The notes under the pieces: model-generated
Databases searched by the model: none
Told to the model about the DNA's origin: nothing
What the model saw: the letters and a program-made list of their open reading frames with translations, nothing else
Assembly (NCBI RefSeq): GCF_014197035.1
Contig: NZ_JACIEU010000016.1
Location: 1 to 64,000 of the forward strand
Direction: 5' to 3'
From: Sphingobium scionense
GTDB lineage: Bacteria; Pseudomonadota; Alphaproteobacteria; Sphingomonadales; Sphingomonadaceae
Length of the DNA stretch: 64,000 nucleotides
Part shown: in pieces, positions 51,738 through 61,672 of the stretch
Numbering within the stretch: position 1 is the first letter of the stretch
Layout of the letters: every line of letters begins with the position of its first letter
Made by a program: the position numbers and the translations under genes

Positions 51738-53363
51738 CTACGACGCCTTGGCCAGTCCCGGCACCCGCACCGGCTGCGCCACCGGGCGGTTGAGCGCGAC
51801 CGACAGCCGATCGGCCGTGCGCAGCGCCAGCGCGGCGATGGTCAGTGTCGGATTGGCCCAGCTCGACGTCGGGAAAGCCGACGACCCCACGACATAGAGA
51901 TTGGCCTGGCCATGCACGCGCCCGTCCGCATCCACCACGCCTTGGCGCGGATCGGTCGCCATGCGGGTCGTGCCCATATGATGATAGCCGCCGATCGCAT
52001 GGGAAGAGATGAGCGGATCGTTGCGCCACAGCGCGCCCGGTTCGTCCAGCCAGTCGGCCCGCTCGACCCGGCCCATGTCCAGCCGTTCGAGTTCACGGCC
52101 GAGGCCATCGACGAGTCCCGTCACGCTATGCTTGTCGATCGCCGACAGCCGCCAGTCCAGCGCCACGCGCGGCACACCCAGCGCGTCGCGCTCCCTGGTC
52201 AGCAACACCCGGCTGTCGGGATTGGGCGCCTGTTCGGCCCGCACCAGCAGCGCGATCTCCAGCTTGCCCGCTTTGTGCAGCAGCCAGGGGCGCAGCGGAT
52301 CGACATGGCGCTGCGCCCAGGTCGCCGCCTTCTTGGTCATCATCCACATCCGCCGGCCACTGCGCGTCGGCGACATGTCGTGCTTCAGCGAGCCATAGGC
52401 CCGCATGCCCCAGAATTGCGACGCCCGCGCCGGTTGCCGCCCGACGATGGTCAGCGAGCTGTTGAGCAGCCCCTCGCGCCGCTGCAGATCGGCCGACGGG
52501 GTAATCAGTGCCGCCATGTCATGGCCGCCAATCCGGTGCCGCCGACCAAACGCCTTGAGCAGCGGCCAGGCTTTCGCATCGACGATCCGCCCGCCCCGCG
52601 CATGGGGATGCTCCATGAAGTTGCGGCCGACCTGATCGCGCTCATTGCCGATGTTCGACGCCAGCAGCAGCCGGGCATTCTCGATCCCGCCGGCCGCCAG
52701 CACGAAGGCGCGCGCCTCGACATGCAGATGCGCGCCGGCCAGCGCCTTCGCCTCGATCCGGCTGATCGCGCCATCCCTGGTCACGATCCGCGTGACGCTG
52801 GCATGGGTGATGATCTCGCAGCGCGGATGGTCGCGCAGGTCCTGGCACGCGTCGAAGGTGAAGCGGTTGAAGCGCGGATCGAAATTCCACACCGGCATGT
52901 GCAGTTCCGATTTGTCGAACCCCGGCAGCGGCACGCCATGGGTGCTCAGCGCGTCGGCGCTCGCCGGCTCGTCGCCAATCTCGAATAGGCCGCGCGCCTG
53001 GCCATAATAATCCTGTAGCTCGTCCCAGGACAGCGGCCAGCCCGATCCCGCCACCCAGTCGCGGCGCTGAAGGTCGATCGGGTCCAGCGTGGCACAGCGC
53101 CCGCCCCATATCGCCGTCGTGCCGCCAAAGAAGCGCAGCCGCGCATCGTCCAGATCATAATAGGGCTGGCCGACATTCCTGCCGGCGTTGAGGTCGGCGG
53201 TCGCCCGCTCATAGTCCAGCCCGCCGCTTTCCAGCAGCAGCACCTGATGCCCGGCCGCCAGCAGCCGGCGCGCGGTGGTGATGCCGGCCGCGCCCGCGCC
53301 GATGACGCAGACATCTGCCCGCCGGCGCAGCGCGCCGGCCTGTTGCGAGAGATCAATGCTCAT
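51738..53363 (-). CDS. GMC-family FAD oxidoreductase
   Basis: 541 residues. The FAD motif VCVIGAGAAGITTARRLLAAG starts near residue 18, GGTTAIWGGRCATLDP is the GMC-typical second contact, and the C-terminal end has GGYHHMGTTRMA, with the catalytic His, and SSAFPTSSWANPTLTIAALALRTAD. GMC enzymes oxidise alcohols or sugars. Its ATG directly abuts the stop of the anti-sigma gene, so it is the third gene of an ECF sigma/anti-sigma operon and a likely target of that regulator. Substrate unknown. Confidence 0.9.
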   Translation of the reverse strand: MSIDLSQQAGALRRRADVCVIGAGAAGITTARRLLAAGHQVLLLESGGLDYERATADLNAGRNVGQPYYDLDDARLRFFGGTTAIWGGRCATLDPIDLQRRDWVAGSGWPLSWDELQDYYGQARGLFEIGDEPASADALSTHGVPLPGFDKSELHMPVWNFDPRFNRFTFDACQDLRDHPRCEIITHASVTRIVTRDGAISRIEAKALAGAHLHVEARAFVLAAGGIENARLLLASNIGNERDQVGRNFMEHPHARGGRIVDAKAWPLLKAFGRRHRIGGHDMAALITPSADLQRREGLLNSSLTIVGRQPARASQFWGMRAYGSLKHDMSPTRSGRRMWMMTKKAATWAQRHVDPLRPWLLHKAGKLEIALLVRAEQAPNPDSRVLLTRERDALGVPRVALDWRLSAIDKHSVTGLVDGLGRELERLDMGRVERADWLDEPGALWRNDPLISSHAIGGYHHMGTTRMATDPRQGVVDADGRVHGQANLYVVGSSAFPTSSWANPTLTIAALALRTADRLSVALNRPVAQPVRVPGLAKAS

Positions 53364-54128
53364 TCATGCGTCCTGATTATTGGCCAGATCGGCCGCGTGC
53401 TTTTGAAGAAAATCCTGCGATTCCACGCCGGTCAGCACATAGACGGTGCCTTTTCTGGCCCAGTAGGCGATGGTCTCGCCGTCGACGACTTGCGTGCGCG
53501 GCGTTTCCGGCAGGCCGGTGACGGCCCGCGCCGCGAACAGCGACACCGGCGCCTTCTCGCCCGCATCGATCACCAGTTGCAGGCTTGGCCCATAGTCTGA
53601 CGGGAAGAGCTGCACATCCAGCACCCGCCAGCCGGCCGGCAGCACCGGCACGTTGATATGGGTGGCGGACCGGACATCGGCCGGGTCGAAATGCGGGATT
53701 TCGGGCTGCGACTTCATGTGCGACCGCACCAGCGCGGTCTTGTGCGACATCAGGGCTTCCTCGATGAACACCGGCATCGCCTGCGCCGTCGGCGCGACGC
53801 CCATGTTCAGCTTGCCCACGCCCAGCGCCACCGCGGCGACGATGCCCGCCGCCATCGCCAGCCCGCCGCTCAACCGGCGAAACAGGCGGCTGCGGTGCAA
53901 TGCACTCTCCACCTTGCGGGCGCTGTCATGCAGGCGTTGCTGCACCGGCTGCTCGTCGCGCTGCGCCAGCGCCCGCATCGCGTCGCGCACCGACAGGTCG
54001 GCCAGCACACGCGCGGCGACATCGGGATTGCGCACCAGATAATCGGCCACTTCCAGCCGCCCCATGGCATCGAGCTGATCGTCGACATAAGCGTGCAATT
54101 CGCATTCGGTGATGATGAGTTCAGCCAT
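53364..54128 (-). CDS. transmembrane anti-sigma factor
   Basis: 254 residues. A short cytosolic N-terminus with LHAYVDDQLDAMGRLEVADYL matches the anti-sigma domain that binds ECF sigma factors; the Cys of zinc-type ASD domains is not in place. One membrane helix (GLAMAAGIVAAVALGVG, near residues 88-104) separates it from a periplasmic domain (HINVPVLPAGWRVLDVQLFPSDYGPSLQLVIDA). It lies 3 bp after the sigma gene. The periplasmic part is the likely stress sensor. Confidence 0.88.
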   Translation of the reverse strand: MAELIITECELHAYVDDQLDAMGRLEVADYLVRNPDVAARVLADLSVRDAMRALAQRDEQPVQQRLHDSARKVESALHRSRLFRRLSGGLAMAAGIVAAVALGVGKLNMGVAPTAQAMPVFIEEALMSHKTALVRSHMKSQPEIPHFDPADVRSATHINVPVLPAGWRVLDVQLFPSDYGPSLQLVIDAGEKAPVSLFAARAVTGLPETPRTQVVDGETIAYWARKGTVYVLTGVESQDFLQKHAADLANNQDA

Positions 54129-54131
54129 GGC

Positions 54132-54653
54132 TCAATCCCTCACGACACGCAGATGGCCGGGGCGCACGACGGGGGCGCCTTCTTCCAGCGCCCGCAGCTT
54201 CGCGCGGGCGCGGGACAGGCGCGAAATCAGCGTGCCGATGGGAATGCCGATCGCGTCGGCCGCATCCTGATAGGACAGGCCCTCGACCGCGACCATGTGC
54301 AGCACGGTCTGCTGCTCCTCCGGCAGGGCGGTCAGCGCCGCCTCGATCTGGTGCAGCCGCACCATCTGTTCCTGCGCCGGTGCCGCCATCGGCTCTCCCT
54401 GCGCCACGGCATCGGCGCGGAACCGTTCCCGCACGGCCGCCCGGCGGGTTCCGCTGATGAAGACATTGTGCAGGATGGAAAACAGCCAGACGCGCAGTGG
54501 CCGACCGCGCTGATAGCTGTCGGCATTGGCATAGGCGCGCACCAGCGCATCCTGTACCAGATCCTCGGCATCGCTTTCATTGCCGGTCAGTCGACGGGCA
54601 TAGCGCATCAGCGCGGGCAACAGGTCGACGACCTTGGGCGGCGTGGGTTTCAT
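54132..54653 (-). CDS. ECF sigma factor
   Basis: 173 residues. Region 2 is LPALMRYARRLTGNESDAEDLVQDALVRAYANA, and region 4 is LPEEQQTVLHMVAVEGLSYQDAADAIGIPIGTLISRLSRARAKL. It differs clearly from the island EcfG (no LVGAxGxSYEE). With the membrane anti-sigma gene 3 bp downstream it forms a classic pair. No matching GGAAC-type promoter is visible upstream, so its own promoter type is unknown. Confidence 0.93.
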   Translation of the reverse strand: MKPTPPKVVDLLPALMRYARRLTGNESDAEDLVQDALVRAYANADSYQRGRPLRVWLFSILHNVFISGTRRAAVRERFRADAVAQGEPMAAPAQEQMVRLHQIEAALTALPEEQQTVLHMVAVEGLSYQDAADAIGIPIGTLISRLSRARAKLRALEEGAPVVRPGHLRVVRD

Positions 54654-54728
54654 ACGTCACTTACGCCTCAGTGATCGCTTTAATCCCCCTTCGCCCAAAT
54701 ATTTCCGGATTATGTATCTTCAACCCCG

Positions 54729-55754
54729 TCAGGGCCGGATTTCGCGCCTTTCCGCGCTGCTGCGCAAGCCTGCTTCCAATATCTCCATCACCGCGATCGC
54801 CTCATCCGCAGGGACCGGATTGGCGCCCTCGCCCCGGATGGCATCGGCCAGCGCCTGCCAGAACAGCCGGTAATCGCCACGTTCATTCATGACCATATGG
54901 CTATCGCCCGCCGCATCGGTCAGATGGCCCGGCTGCGGATCGACGCCCCAGTCCGCCCCTTCCGGCCGCTGGCCCGCGACCGTCGCCGCTTCCTGCCCGT
55001 CGGTCCCATTCTTGATCCAGCTACCGCCCGTGCCATGGACGACGAAGCGCAGCCCATGCGCCGCCGCCTGCTTGGTCGCATGCAGCAGCACGCGATGGCG
55101 CGGGTAGCGCAGCGTCACATGGAAATAATCGGGCGATCCGGCCCCTTCGCGCAAAGCCGCAATATCCGCACTCACCCCTTCGGGCTTGCCGAACAGGCAC
55201 AGCGCCTGGTCGACCAGATGCGGCCCCAGATCCTGCCAGATGCCCGCCGCGCGCGCATCCTTCCAGGTCGTCGCCGGGGTCGGTCGCCAGCGGTCGAAAT
55301 GGCTTTCGAACTGGATGATCTCGCCCAGCCGCCCCTCGGCGATCAGCCGACGCACGGTGCGGAAATCCGCGTCCCAGCGCCGGTTCTGGAAGATCGCCAG
55401 CAGCCTGCCCGCAGCGTCCGCCTCGGCCGCCACACGGCGCGCATCGGCCAGCGTGGTGGCAAAGGGCTTGTCCACCAGCACATGCTTGCCCGCCCGCAGC
55501 GCCGCGATCGCATGATCGGCATGCAATTCATCGGGACTGCACACGATGACCAGGTCGATCCCCGGCAGCGCCAGCAGCGCATCGACATCGGGCACCACCT
55601 GCATGCCCGGCAGGCCGGCATGAACCTTCACGGGATCGCGCGAGACGACGGCGCGCAGCGCCATGCCCGGCGTCGCCATCACATAGGGCGCGTGGAACGC
55701 CCGTCCGCCCAGGCCATAGCCGATCAGGCCCACACCGATTTCCTGCATCATCAT
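54729..55754 (-). CDS. Gfo/Idh/MocA-family oxidoreductase
   Basis: 341 residues. The NAD(P) motif is IGVGLIGYGLGGRAFHAPYV, HVLVDKPFATTLADARRVAA holds the conserved Lys-Pro of the active site, and DRWRPTPATTWKDARAAGIWQDLGPHLVDQAL has the Asp-x3-His catalytic pair. It belongs to the YdgJ-like group of sugar or inositol dehydrogenases. It starts in a run of three ATG codons after AGGGGACG. It diverges from a VOC protein gene, with a palindromic site between. Confidence 0.9.
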   Translation of the reverse strand: MMMQEIGVGLIGYGLGGRAFHAPYVMATPGMALRAVVSRDPVKVHAGLPGMQVVPDVDALLALPGIDLVIVCSPDELHADHAIAALRAGKHVLVDKPFATTLADARRVAAEADAAGRLLAIFQNRRWDADFRTVRRLIAEGRLGEIIQFESHFDRWRPTPATTWKDARAAGIWQDLGPHLVDQALCLFGKPEGVSADIAALREGAGSPDYFHVTLRYPRHRVLLHATKQAAAHGLRFVVHGTGGSWIKNGTDGQEAATVAGQRPEGADWGVDPQPGHLTDAAGDSHMVMNERGDYRLFWQALADAIRGEGANPVPADEAIAVMEILEAGLRSSAERREIRP

Positions 55755-55801
55755 CGTCCCCTATCGCCGGGGGGATCACGGCTGTCGCGCCTTGCCCCAA
55801 A

Positions 55802-55821
55802 AAGATAGCATATACTATCTT
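55802..55821. promoter_or_regulatory. palindromic operator candidate between divergent genes
   Basis: AAGATAG, 6 bp (CATATA), CTATCTT. A 7-bp-arm palindrome in an otherwise GC-rich region, 48 bp from the Gfo/Idh start and 46 bp from the VOC start. This size suits a GntR- or TetR-type dimer. Confidence 0.55.
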
Positions 55822-55866
55822 CACGCCGAATCCCGCGAACAGGATCATGCCGAGAGGATAGCGCCT

Positions 55867-56376
55867 ATGCTGTTGCGCCGACCATCGCCGCTTGTCGACC
55901 CGGCATCTGGTGTGCTGCGCGCCGAACATTTCCAGATCGCCTATGCGACCAACGATATCGACCGCGCCCAGGCGATCCTGGCCGATCGCTATGGCATCGG
56001 CGCCTTTCGCCGGCTCGAAGGGCCACTGGCGGCGGGCGGCCAGATCCGCGTCGAACTGGCCTGGGTCGGCCCGGTCATGTATGAATTGCTGACCGCCTCC
56101 GGGCCGGGGTCGGCCATCTATATGGACCGTCTCGCCCCCGGCGACGCTTTCCAGATGCGCCATCATCATCTGGGCTATCTGATCCACGACGACGCGCAGT
56201 GGCAGGCGCTGCTCGCCCGCGCCGAAGCGGACGGCCTGCCCGTTCCCCATGTCAGCCATAATATAGGCTTCATGCATAGCTGCTTCGTCGATGCGCCCGA
56301 GCTTGGCCATTATCTCGAATATATTTTCCCGACCCAGGCCGGGATCGACTTCTTCGCCGCCGTCCCCGCCACCTGA
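55867..56376 (+). CDS. VOC (glyoxalase/dioxygenase fold) protein
   Basis: 169 residues. FQIAYATNDIDRAQAILADRYGIGAF is a typical VOC opening, and FQMRHHHLGYLIHD and LGHYLEYIFP carry the repeated His/Glu metal-site residues. The fold covers glyoxalases, epimerases and dioxygenases; the reaction here is not known. It is 20 bp before a second Gfo/Idh/MocA gene, likely one operon, which suggests a role in converting a sugar-like or keto intermediate. Confidence 0.82.
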   Translation: MLLRRPSPLVDPASGVLRAEHFQIAYATNDIDRAQAILADRYGIGAFRRLEGPLAAGGQIRVELAWVGPVMYELLTASGPGSAIYMDRLAPGDAFQMRHHHLGYLIHDDAQWQALLARAEADGLPVPHVSHNIGFMHSCFVDAPELGHYLEYIFPTQAGIDFFAAVPAT

Positions 56377-56396
56377 CCAGTTCGAAAGGATCATCC

Positions 56397-57461
56397 ATGC
56401 CCCCTGCCGCCCGCGCGATCGTCGTCGGCACCGGCTTTGGCTGCCGCATCCATGTGCCCGCACTGCGCGCCGCCGGGTTCGAGGTGGCGGGCCTCGTCGG
56501 CACCGATCCCGACCGCACCCGCCGCCGCGCCGATAGTGTCAACATCGCTGACATCTTCGCCGATCTGGGCGAAGCGATCGACCGCACCGGCGCGGTCGCG
56601 GTGACGATCGCCACGCCCCCCGCCACCCATGCCGCGCTCGCCCTGACCGCGATCGGGCGCGACTGTCACATCCTTTGCGAAAAGCCGATGGCCGCCGACC
56701 TGGCCGAAGCCCGCGCGATGCTGGCGGCAGCGGAACAGGCCGGCGTCACCCATCTCATCGGCAACGAGTTCCGCTGGGCGCCCGATCGCGCGATGATCGG
56801 CCGCGCCATCGCCAACGGGCTGATCGGCGATCCGCGCTATGTCACTCTGTCCAGCGTCCTGCCGATCGTCGCCGATCCCGCCGCCCGCATGCCGCGCTGG
56901 TGGTTCGATACCGGCGCGGGCGGCGGCTGGCTCGGTGCCCATGGCTCTCACCTGGTCGACCAGTTGCGCGTCTGGCTGGGCGAGGTCGACAGCCTCAGCG
57001 CCACCCTGCCCACCGTGTCTGATCGCCCGGCCGACGCGGCGGAGGACAGCTATATCGTCCGCTTCCGCATGAAGAATGGCGCGCAGGGCATTCTCCAGCA
57101 CAGCGCCGGCGTCTGGGGTCCATCCGATAATATCAGCCGCGTCGCCGGCACCCATGGCACGCTCTGGGCGGACAAGGGCGTGGTCAAGATCGCCGACCGG
57201 GATGGCGTGCGCGACCTGCCGGTCGATGCCGACCTCCACCTGCCGCCGATCGAAGCCGACGATCCGCGCAAGGCGGCGATGCTGTTCGAACTCGCCCCCT
57301 TCATCCGCCTGTGCGAAGCCCTGCGCGCCGGCGTCGAAGGTCGGCCGATGCCCGATGGCGTCCCGATCCCGACCTTCCATGACGGTGTCGCGGCGATGGC
57401 GCTACTCGACGCGATCCGCCAGTCCGCCGCGCAGGACGGCGCGCGGATCCAAATGGCCTGA
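56397..57461 (+). CDS. Gfo/Idh/MocA-family oxidoreductase
   Basis: 354 residues. IVVGTGFGCRIHVPALRAAGFEV is the NAD(P) motif, HILCEKPMAADLAEARAML the active-site Lys-Pro, and WFDTGAGGGWLGAHGSHLVDQLRVWLG has the catalytic Asp-x3-His. It is only distantly similar to the divergent paralogue at 54729. With the VOC gene it forms a two-gene operon, probably for catabolism of a sugar, inositol or sugar acid; the substrate is not evident. Confidence 0.9.
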   Translation: MPPAARAIVVGTGFGCRIHVPALRAAGFEVAGLVGTDPDRTRRRADSVNIADIFADLGEAIDRTGAVAVTIATPPATHAALALTAIGRDCHILCEKPMAADLAEARAMLAAAEQAGVTHLIGNEFRWAPDRAMIGRAIANGLIGDPRYVTLSSVLPIVADPAARMPRWWFDTGAGGGWLGAHGSHLVDQLRVWLGEVDSLSATLPTVSDRPADAAEDSYIVRFRMKNGAQGILQHSAGVWGPSDNISRVAGTHGTLWADKGVVKIADRDGVRDLPVDADLHLPPIEADDPRKAAMLFELAPFIRLCEALRAGVEGRPMPDGVPIPTFHDGVAAMALLDAIRQSAAQDGARIQMA

Positions 57462-57463
57462 AA

Positions 57464-57501
57464 AAAGGAAAGGCCCGTCGACGGGGGGATGTCGACGGGC
57501 C
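57464..57501 (-). terminator. Rho-independent terminator after the thioesterase gene
   Basis: GGCCCGTCGAC and GTCGACGGGCC form an 11-bp perfect stem with an 8-nt loop. On the minus strand it is followed by TTTCCTTTTTT, so it ends transcription coming from the thioesterase side, about 80 bp after that gene. It may also stop the opposing operon. Confidence 0.82.
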
Positions 57502-57582
57502 CGATCTGCGAGACCGCCCGAGCGGGGGGAAGTGCGGCGGCCTCATGCAACAGAACGGGCCAGTGCCACGATGGTTCCCACC

Positions 57583-58215
57583 TTATTGCTGATGCGGCAG
57601 CAATTCGATGAACAGCCCCTCGGCGTCGGCACACAGCAGATCGCCGTCACGCAGTTCGCCGCGCACGAAACGCTTGCGCCCCTCGACCTTCGTCACCCAG
57701 GCGCTGACCTGCAATTCCTTATCGATCGGCGTGATCGCGCGATAATTGACGTGCAGATAGGCGGTCCGGGCCATCCGCTGCGCGCTCATATTCGCCGGCA
57801 GGCCCAATATCTCGTCGAACAGCAAAGCCACCGCCCCGCCATGGGCAGCATAATTGGCGCCCAGATGGAAGGCGCCAAAGGTTACCCGCGCATGGAGCGA
57901 ATCGTCGCCCATCTTATCGGGGATGAAGGCCGGCGCGAACACCTGGCCATGGCCCGGCGCATCGCGCACCCGGCCGAACATGCGATGCGCCTCGTCCGCC
58001 ACCATCGGCGTCAGCCGCTGCGTCCAGGCGGCCAGGTCCGCGTCCAGCGCCTGCGCCGTAGCGTCGTCCAGCTTGGCCTCCGCGACATGATCCAGGAAAT
58101 CGCGCAACCGGTCGATCATCGCGCCATAGGGCGTATCGCCCGTCAGCCAGCGCCCGCCCAGCAGATCCCGTTCCTCGTCCGCTCCCGGTCCTGCCGCCGA
58201 TCCTGCTTCCGTCAT
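57583..58215 (-). CDS. hotdog-fold thioesterase (PaaI-like)
   Basis: 210 residues. An N-terminal helical extension of ~100 residues precedes the hotdog domain with AAHGGAVALLFDEILG (the HGG-x3-lid and catalytic Asp/Glu) and TAYLHVNYRAITPIDKEL. PaaI-type thioesterases hydrolyse acyl- or aryl-CoA. It lies 96 bp after glgX on the same strand, so it may be read through from the glycogen operon, but a functional link is not obvious. Confidence 0.85.
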   Translation of the reverse strand: MTEAGSAAGPGADEERDLLGGRWLTGDTPYGAMIDRLRDFLDHVAEAKLDDATAQALDADLAAWTQRLTPMVADEAHRMFGRVRDAPGHGQVFAPAFIPDKMGDDSLHARVTFGAFHLGANYAAHGGAVALLFDEILGLPANMSAQRMARTAYLHVNYRAITPIDKELQVSAWVTKVEGRKRFVRGELRDGDLLCADAEGLFIELLPHQQ

Positions 58216-58311
58216 CTGTCGTCCTGCTCCCTTTGCCCCTGCTTAGCCATGCTTTGGCGGGCGAAGGAAGCCCCCGATCGGCGGGCAGGATGACGGCTGG
58301 ATCGCCGCGCA

Positions 58312-60216
58312 TCAATCGGGCGCGGTCGCGCCTTCCGGGATAACGCTACGGCGTTGCGGCATCATGCTGCGCCCCGGCACCATCAGGGGGCCATCCGGCA
58401 GATCGAAAAGAAAATCGCCCTCCGCGCCATTGATGCACAGGCTGAGACCCGACGCCCGGAAATGCAGCACCAGCCGCCGCCGCGCAGGATCCTCCCATTG
58501 GGCGACGCTCAGAGGCTGACCGCCCTCGTCCAGCCAGACGACATCGCCCTCGCCCAGCAGCGCCACGTCGGTCAGCTCGGCACAACGCCGCCGCCATTGC
58601 CCCAGCGCAAAGGCATGGGCCTCGATCTCCCGATCGCGTGCGTCCCATTCGATCCAGCTGATGCCATTATCCTGCGCATAGGCATTGTTATTGCCCATCT
58701 GGCTGCGCCCGAACTCGTCGCCCGCCGTCAGCATGATCGTCCCGCGCGAGCAGAAGAGGGTGGAGAGCAGCGCCTTGATGTCGCGCCGCCGCGCCGCGAT
58801 GACCGTCGGATCGTCGCTCGCCCCCTCCACGCCGTTGTTCCAGCTGAAATTCTCGCCATGGCCATCGCGATTGTCCTCGCCATTGGCTAGGTTATGCTTG
58901 TCCGCATAAGCGGTGCAGTCGGCCAAAGTGAAGCCGTCATGGGCGGCGAGGAAATTGACGCTGCGGGTCGTCCCCTCGAAAATATCCGACGATCCCGCCA
59001 GTCGCGTGGCGAAGGCACCGATCGTGCCAGCGTCGCCCCGCCAGAAACGCCGCATATCGTCGCGATAGCGGTCATTCCATTCCAGCCAGGGCGGCCCGAA
59101 CCGGCCCAGTTGATAGCCCCCCGGCCCGATATCCCATGGCTCGGCAATCAGGATGCGGTCGCCCAGCACCGGATCGGCGCGCATCTCCGTTAGCAGCGGC
59201 GCATCACGGTCGAACCCGTCCGGCAACCGCCCCAGCGCCGGCGCCAGATCGAAACGGAAACCGTCGATCCCCGCCTGCACCACGAAATGGCGCAGCGATT
59301 CCAGGATCATCCGGCGCACCATCGGCTGGTTGCAATCCACGCTGTTGCCGGTGCCGGTATCGTTGATCAGCCGCCCGTCCGCCTCGTGCCGGAAATAGGC
59401 GCGGGCATTGAGGCCGCGCAGCGACAAGGTCGGCCCCAGCCTGTCGCTTTCGCCGTCATGATTATAGACCATGTCCAGGATCACGCCGATCCCCGCATCG
59501 TGCAGCGCCGCCACCGTATCGCGCAGTTCGGCAAGCCCGCCGGGCGCCAGTCGCGGATCGAGCGCGAAATAGCTGACCGGATTATAACCCCAGGCATTGC
59601 GCAGGCCGAGCGGCGGCAAATGCCGCTCGTCGATCCACGCGTTGATCGGCATCAGTTCGACCGCGCCAACGCCCAGCTTCTGCAGATGATCGATCACCAC
59701 CGGATGCGCCAGCGCGGCGATCGTGCCCCGCAGCGCTTCAGGAACGTCAGGATGCAGCAGCGAGAAGCTGCGCACCTGCAATTCGTAGATGAGCCCACCC
59801 GGCTGGAAGCGCGGCGCCGCCGAAGCGACGGCCGGCAACGGCGCGGCGACCACCCCTTTGGGCATCAGCGGCGCGGTATCTTCCCCCTGCCCGCGCGGTG
59901 CGGCCAGCATCGGATCATGGACGAAGGCCCGGTCGATCGCCGGCGCATGGGGATCGAGCAGCAGCTTGTCGGGGTCGAACCACAGGCCGCTATCGGGATC
60001 ATATGGGCCATCGGCGCGCAGGCCATAGCGGGCCCCGGCACCGACGCCCGGCGCATGAACCTGCCAGACGCCCTCCTCTCCCCGCGCCATCGACAGGCGG
60101 GTTTCCCGGTCGTCCTGATCGAACAGGCAGAGCCAGAGCTGCGTCGCCTCCGGCGCCCAGACGGCAAAGCGGGTTCCGCCGGCATCGATCACCGGCCCGA
60201 ACCCGCCCGCGCTCAT
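58312..60216 (-). CDS. glgX: glycogen debranching enzyme
   Basis: 634 residues of GH13. The CBM48-like start is [28 protein letters not shown], then [20 protein letters not shown]. The catalytic Asp is in [13 protein letters not shown], the acid/base Glu in [17 protein letters not shown] and the third acid in [13 protein letters not shown]. GlgX hydrolyses alpha-1,6 branches shortened by glycogen phosphorylase. Its start overlaps the glgA stop by 4 bp, within glgB-C-A-X. Confidence 0.95.
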   Translation of the reverse strand: MSAGGFGPVIDAGGTRFAVWAPEATQLWLCLFDQDDRETRLSMARGEEGVWQVHAPGVGAGARYGLRADGPYDPDSGLWFDPDKLLLDPHAPAIDRAFVHDPMLAAPRGQGEDTAPLMPKGVVAAPLPAVASAAPRFQPGGLIYELQVRSFSLLHPDVPEALRGTIAALAHPVVIDHLQKLGVGAVELMPINAWIDERHLPPLGLRNAWGYNPVSYFALDPRLAPGGLAELRDTVAALHDAGIGVILDMVYNHDGESDRLGPTLSLRGLNARAYFRHEADGRLINDTGTGNSVDCNQPMVRRMILESLRHFVVQAGIDGFRFDLAPALGRLPDGFDRDAPLLTEMRADPVLGDRILIAEPWDIGPGGYQLGRFGPPWLEWNDRYRDDMRRFWRGDAGTIGAFATRLAGSSDIFEGTTRSVNFLAAHDGFTLADCTAYADKHNLANGEDNRDGHGENFSWNNGVEGASDDPTVIAARRRDIKALLSTLFCSRGTIMLTAGDEFGRSQMGNNNAYAQDNGISWIEWDARDREIEAHAFALGQWRRRCAELTDVALLGEGDVVWLDEGGQPLSVAQWEDPARRRLVLHFRASGLSLCINGAEGDFLFDLPDGPLMVPGRSMMPQRRSVIPEGATAPD

Positions 60217-61658
60217 GCGGCTTCGCGCCCCAGCAGGCTGCGATAGAGGGCCGCATAGCGCGCCGCGCTGTGGGTCCAGCTGAAATCGGCGCGCATCCCC
60301 GCGCGCTGCATCGCCTGCCAGGCCTCCGGCTCGCCATGCAGGCGCACCGACCGCGCGATCGCGCCGTGCAGCGCCAGCGGATCATCGCCGGCAAACAGGA
60401 TACCGGTCGCCACGCCCGCGCTCACCGCCGCCTCATTGGCGTCGATCACCGTGTCGGCCAGGCCGCCGACCCGCGCTACCACCGGCACGCAGCCATAGCG
60501 CAGGCCATAAAGCTGGGTCAGGCCGCACGGCTCGAACCGCGACGGGATCAGGATCGCGTCGCCGCCCGCCTGCAACAGGTGCGACAGCGGCTCGTCATAG
60601 CCGATCTGCACGCCCACCCGGCCGCGATGCCGGTCCGCCGCGGCCAGGAAACCGCCCTCCAGCGCATGATCGCCCGATCCCAGCACCGCCAGCTTCGCGC
60701 CCAGCCCGACCAGATGGTCGATCGCGTTCATCATCAGGTCCATGCCCTTTTGCCAGGTCAGGCGGCTGATGATGACGAAGATCGGCGCATCGTCGCGCTG
60801 CAAACCGAACCGTTTTTCCAGCGCCCGGCGATTGGCGCTGCGCCCGCCAAGGCCGCGCGCACTGTAACGCCGCGCGATCAGCGCATCCTCGGCCGGGTTC
60901 CAGATGTCGGTATCGACGCCGTTCAAAATGCCGTGCAGCTTGTCACTGCGTCCATTGATCAAGCCATCCAGCCCCATGCCATGGACCGGCGAGCGGATTT
61001 CATCGGCATAGGTCGGGCTGACCGTTGTGATCGCATCGGCCGACACCAGCCCCGCCTTGAGGAAGCCGGTGCCGCCATAATATTCGACACCGTCCATGCC
61101 CCAGGCCTCGGCCGGCAGGCCCAGCTGGGCAAAGATTTCCGGCCCGAACCGCCCCTGAAAGGCAAGATTATGGATGGTGACGACGCGCGGCACGGCATGG
61201 GCCGGGCCAAAGCGCATATAGGCCGCGGTCATCGCCGCCTGCCAGTCATGGACATGGACGATATCGGGCACCCAGCCCTTCACCCCCTCCGCCGCAATGT
61301 CCGCGCCGGCGCGCGACAGCGCGGCAAAGCGCCGCCAGTTATCGCCCCAGTCATTGCCGCCATGGTCGCCATAGGGACCACCTTCGCGCGCGAAATAATC
61401 GGGCGCATCCAGCACCAGCAGGTCAAGGTCGCCGACTTTGCCGGCCAGCACCGTCGCCGAGGCGCCGAACAGCCCGTCATACCGCCGAACAGCCTTGGCC
61501 TTGCCCAGCTTCGACAGCACAGATGGATAGCCCGGCACCAGCGTCCGGGTCTCGACATCATGGCCGGCCAGCGCAGCGGGCAGCGCGCCGACCACATCGG
61601 CCAGCCCCCCGGTCTTGATCAACGGATAGATTTCGGACGCAACCGACAGAAGCTTCAT
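60213..61658 (-). CDS. glgA: glycogen synthase
   Basis: 481 residues from the ATG at 61658; GAAGGA spacing favours it over the ATG at 61664. The GT5 landmarks are [23 protein letters not shown] (ADP-glucose binding KTGGL), [26 protein letters not shown], and [31 protein letters not shown] with the EPCGLTQ acid motif. It extends alpha-1,4-glucan chains from ADP-glucose. The length matches E. coli GlgA. Confidence 0.96.
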   Translation of the reverse strand: MKLLSVASEIYPLIKTGGLADVVGALPAALAGHDVETRTLVPGYPSVLSKLGKAKAVRRYDGLFGASATVLAGKVGDLDLLVLDAPDYFAREGGPYGDHGGNDWGDNWRRFAALSRAGADIAAEGVKGWVPDIVHVHDWQAAMTAAYMRFGPAHAVPRVVTIHNLAFQGRFGPEIFAQLGLPAEAWGMDGVEYYGGTGFLKAGLVSADAITTVSPTYADEIRSPVHGMGLDGLINGRSDKLHGILNGVDTDIWNPAEDALIARRYSARGLGGRSANRRALEKRFGLQRDDAPIFVIISRLTWQKGMDLMMNAIDHLVGLGAKLAVLGSGDHALEGGFLAAADRHRGRVGVQIGYDEPLSHLLQAGGDAILIPSRFEPCGLTQLYGLRYGCVPVVARVGGLADTVIDANEAAVSAGVATGILFAGDDPLALHGAIARSVRLHGEPEAWQAMQRAGMRADFSWTHSAARYAALYRSLLGREAA

Positions 61659-61672
61659 CGTCATCCTTCGTT

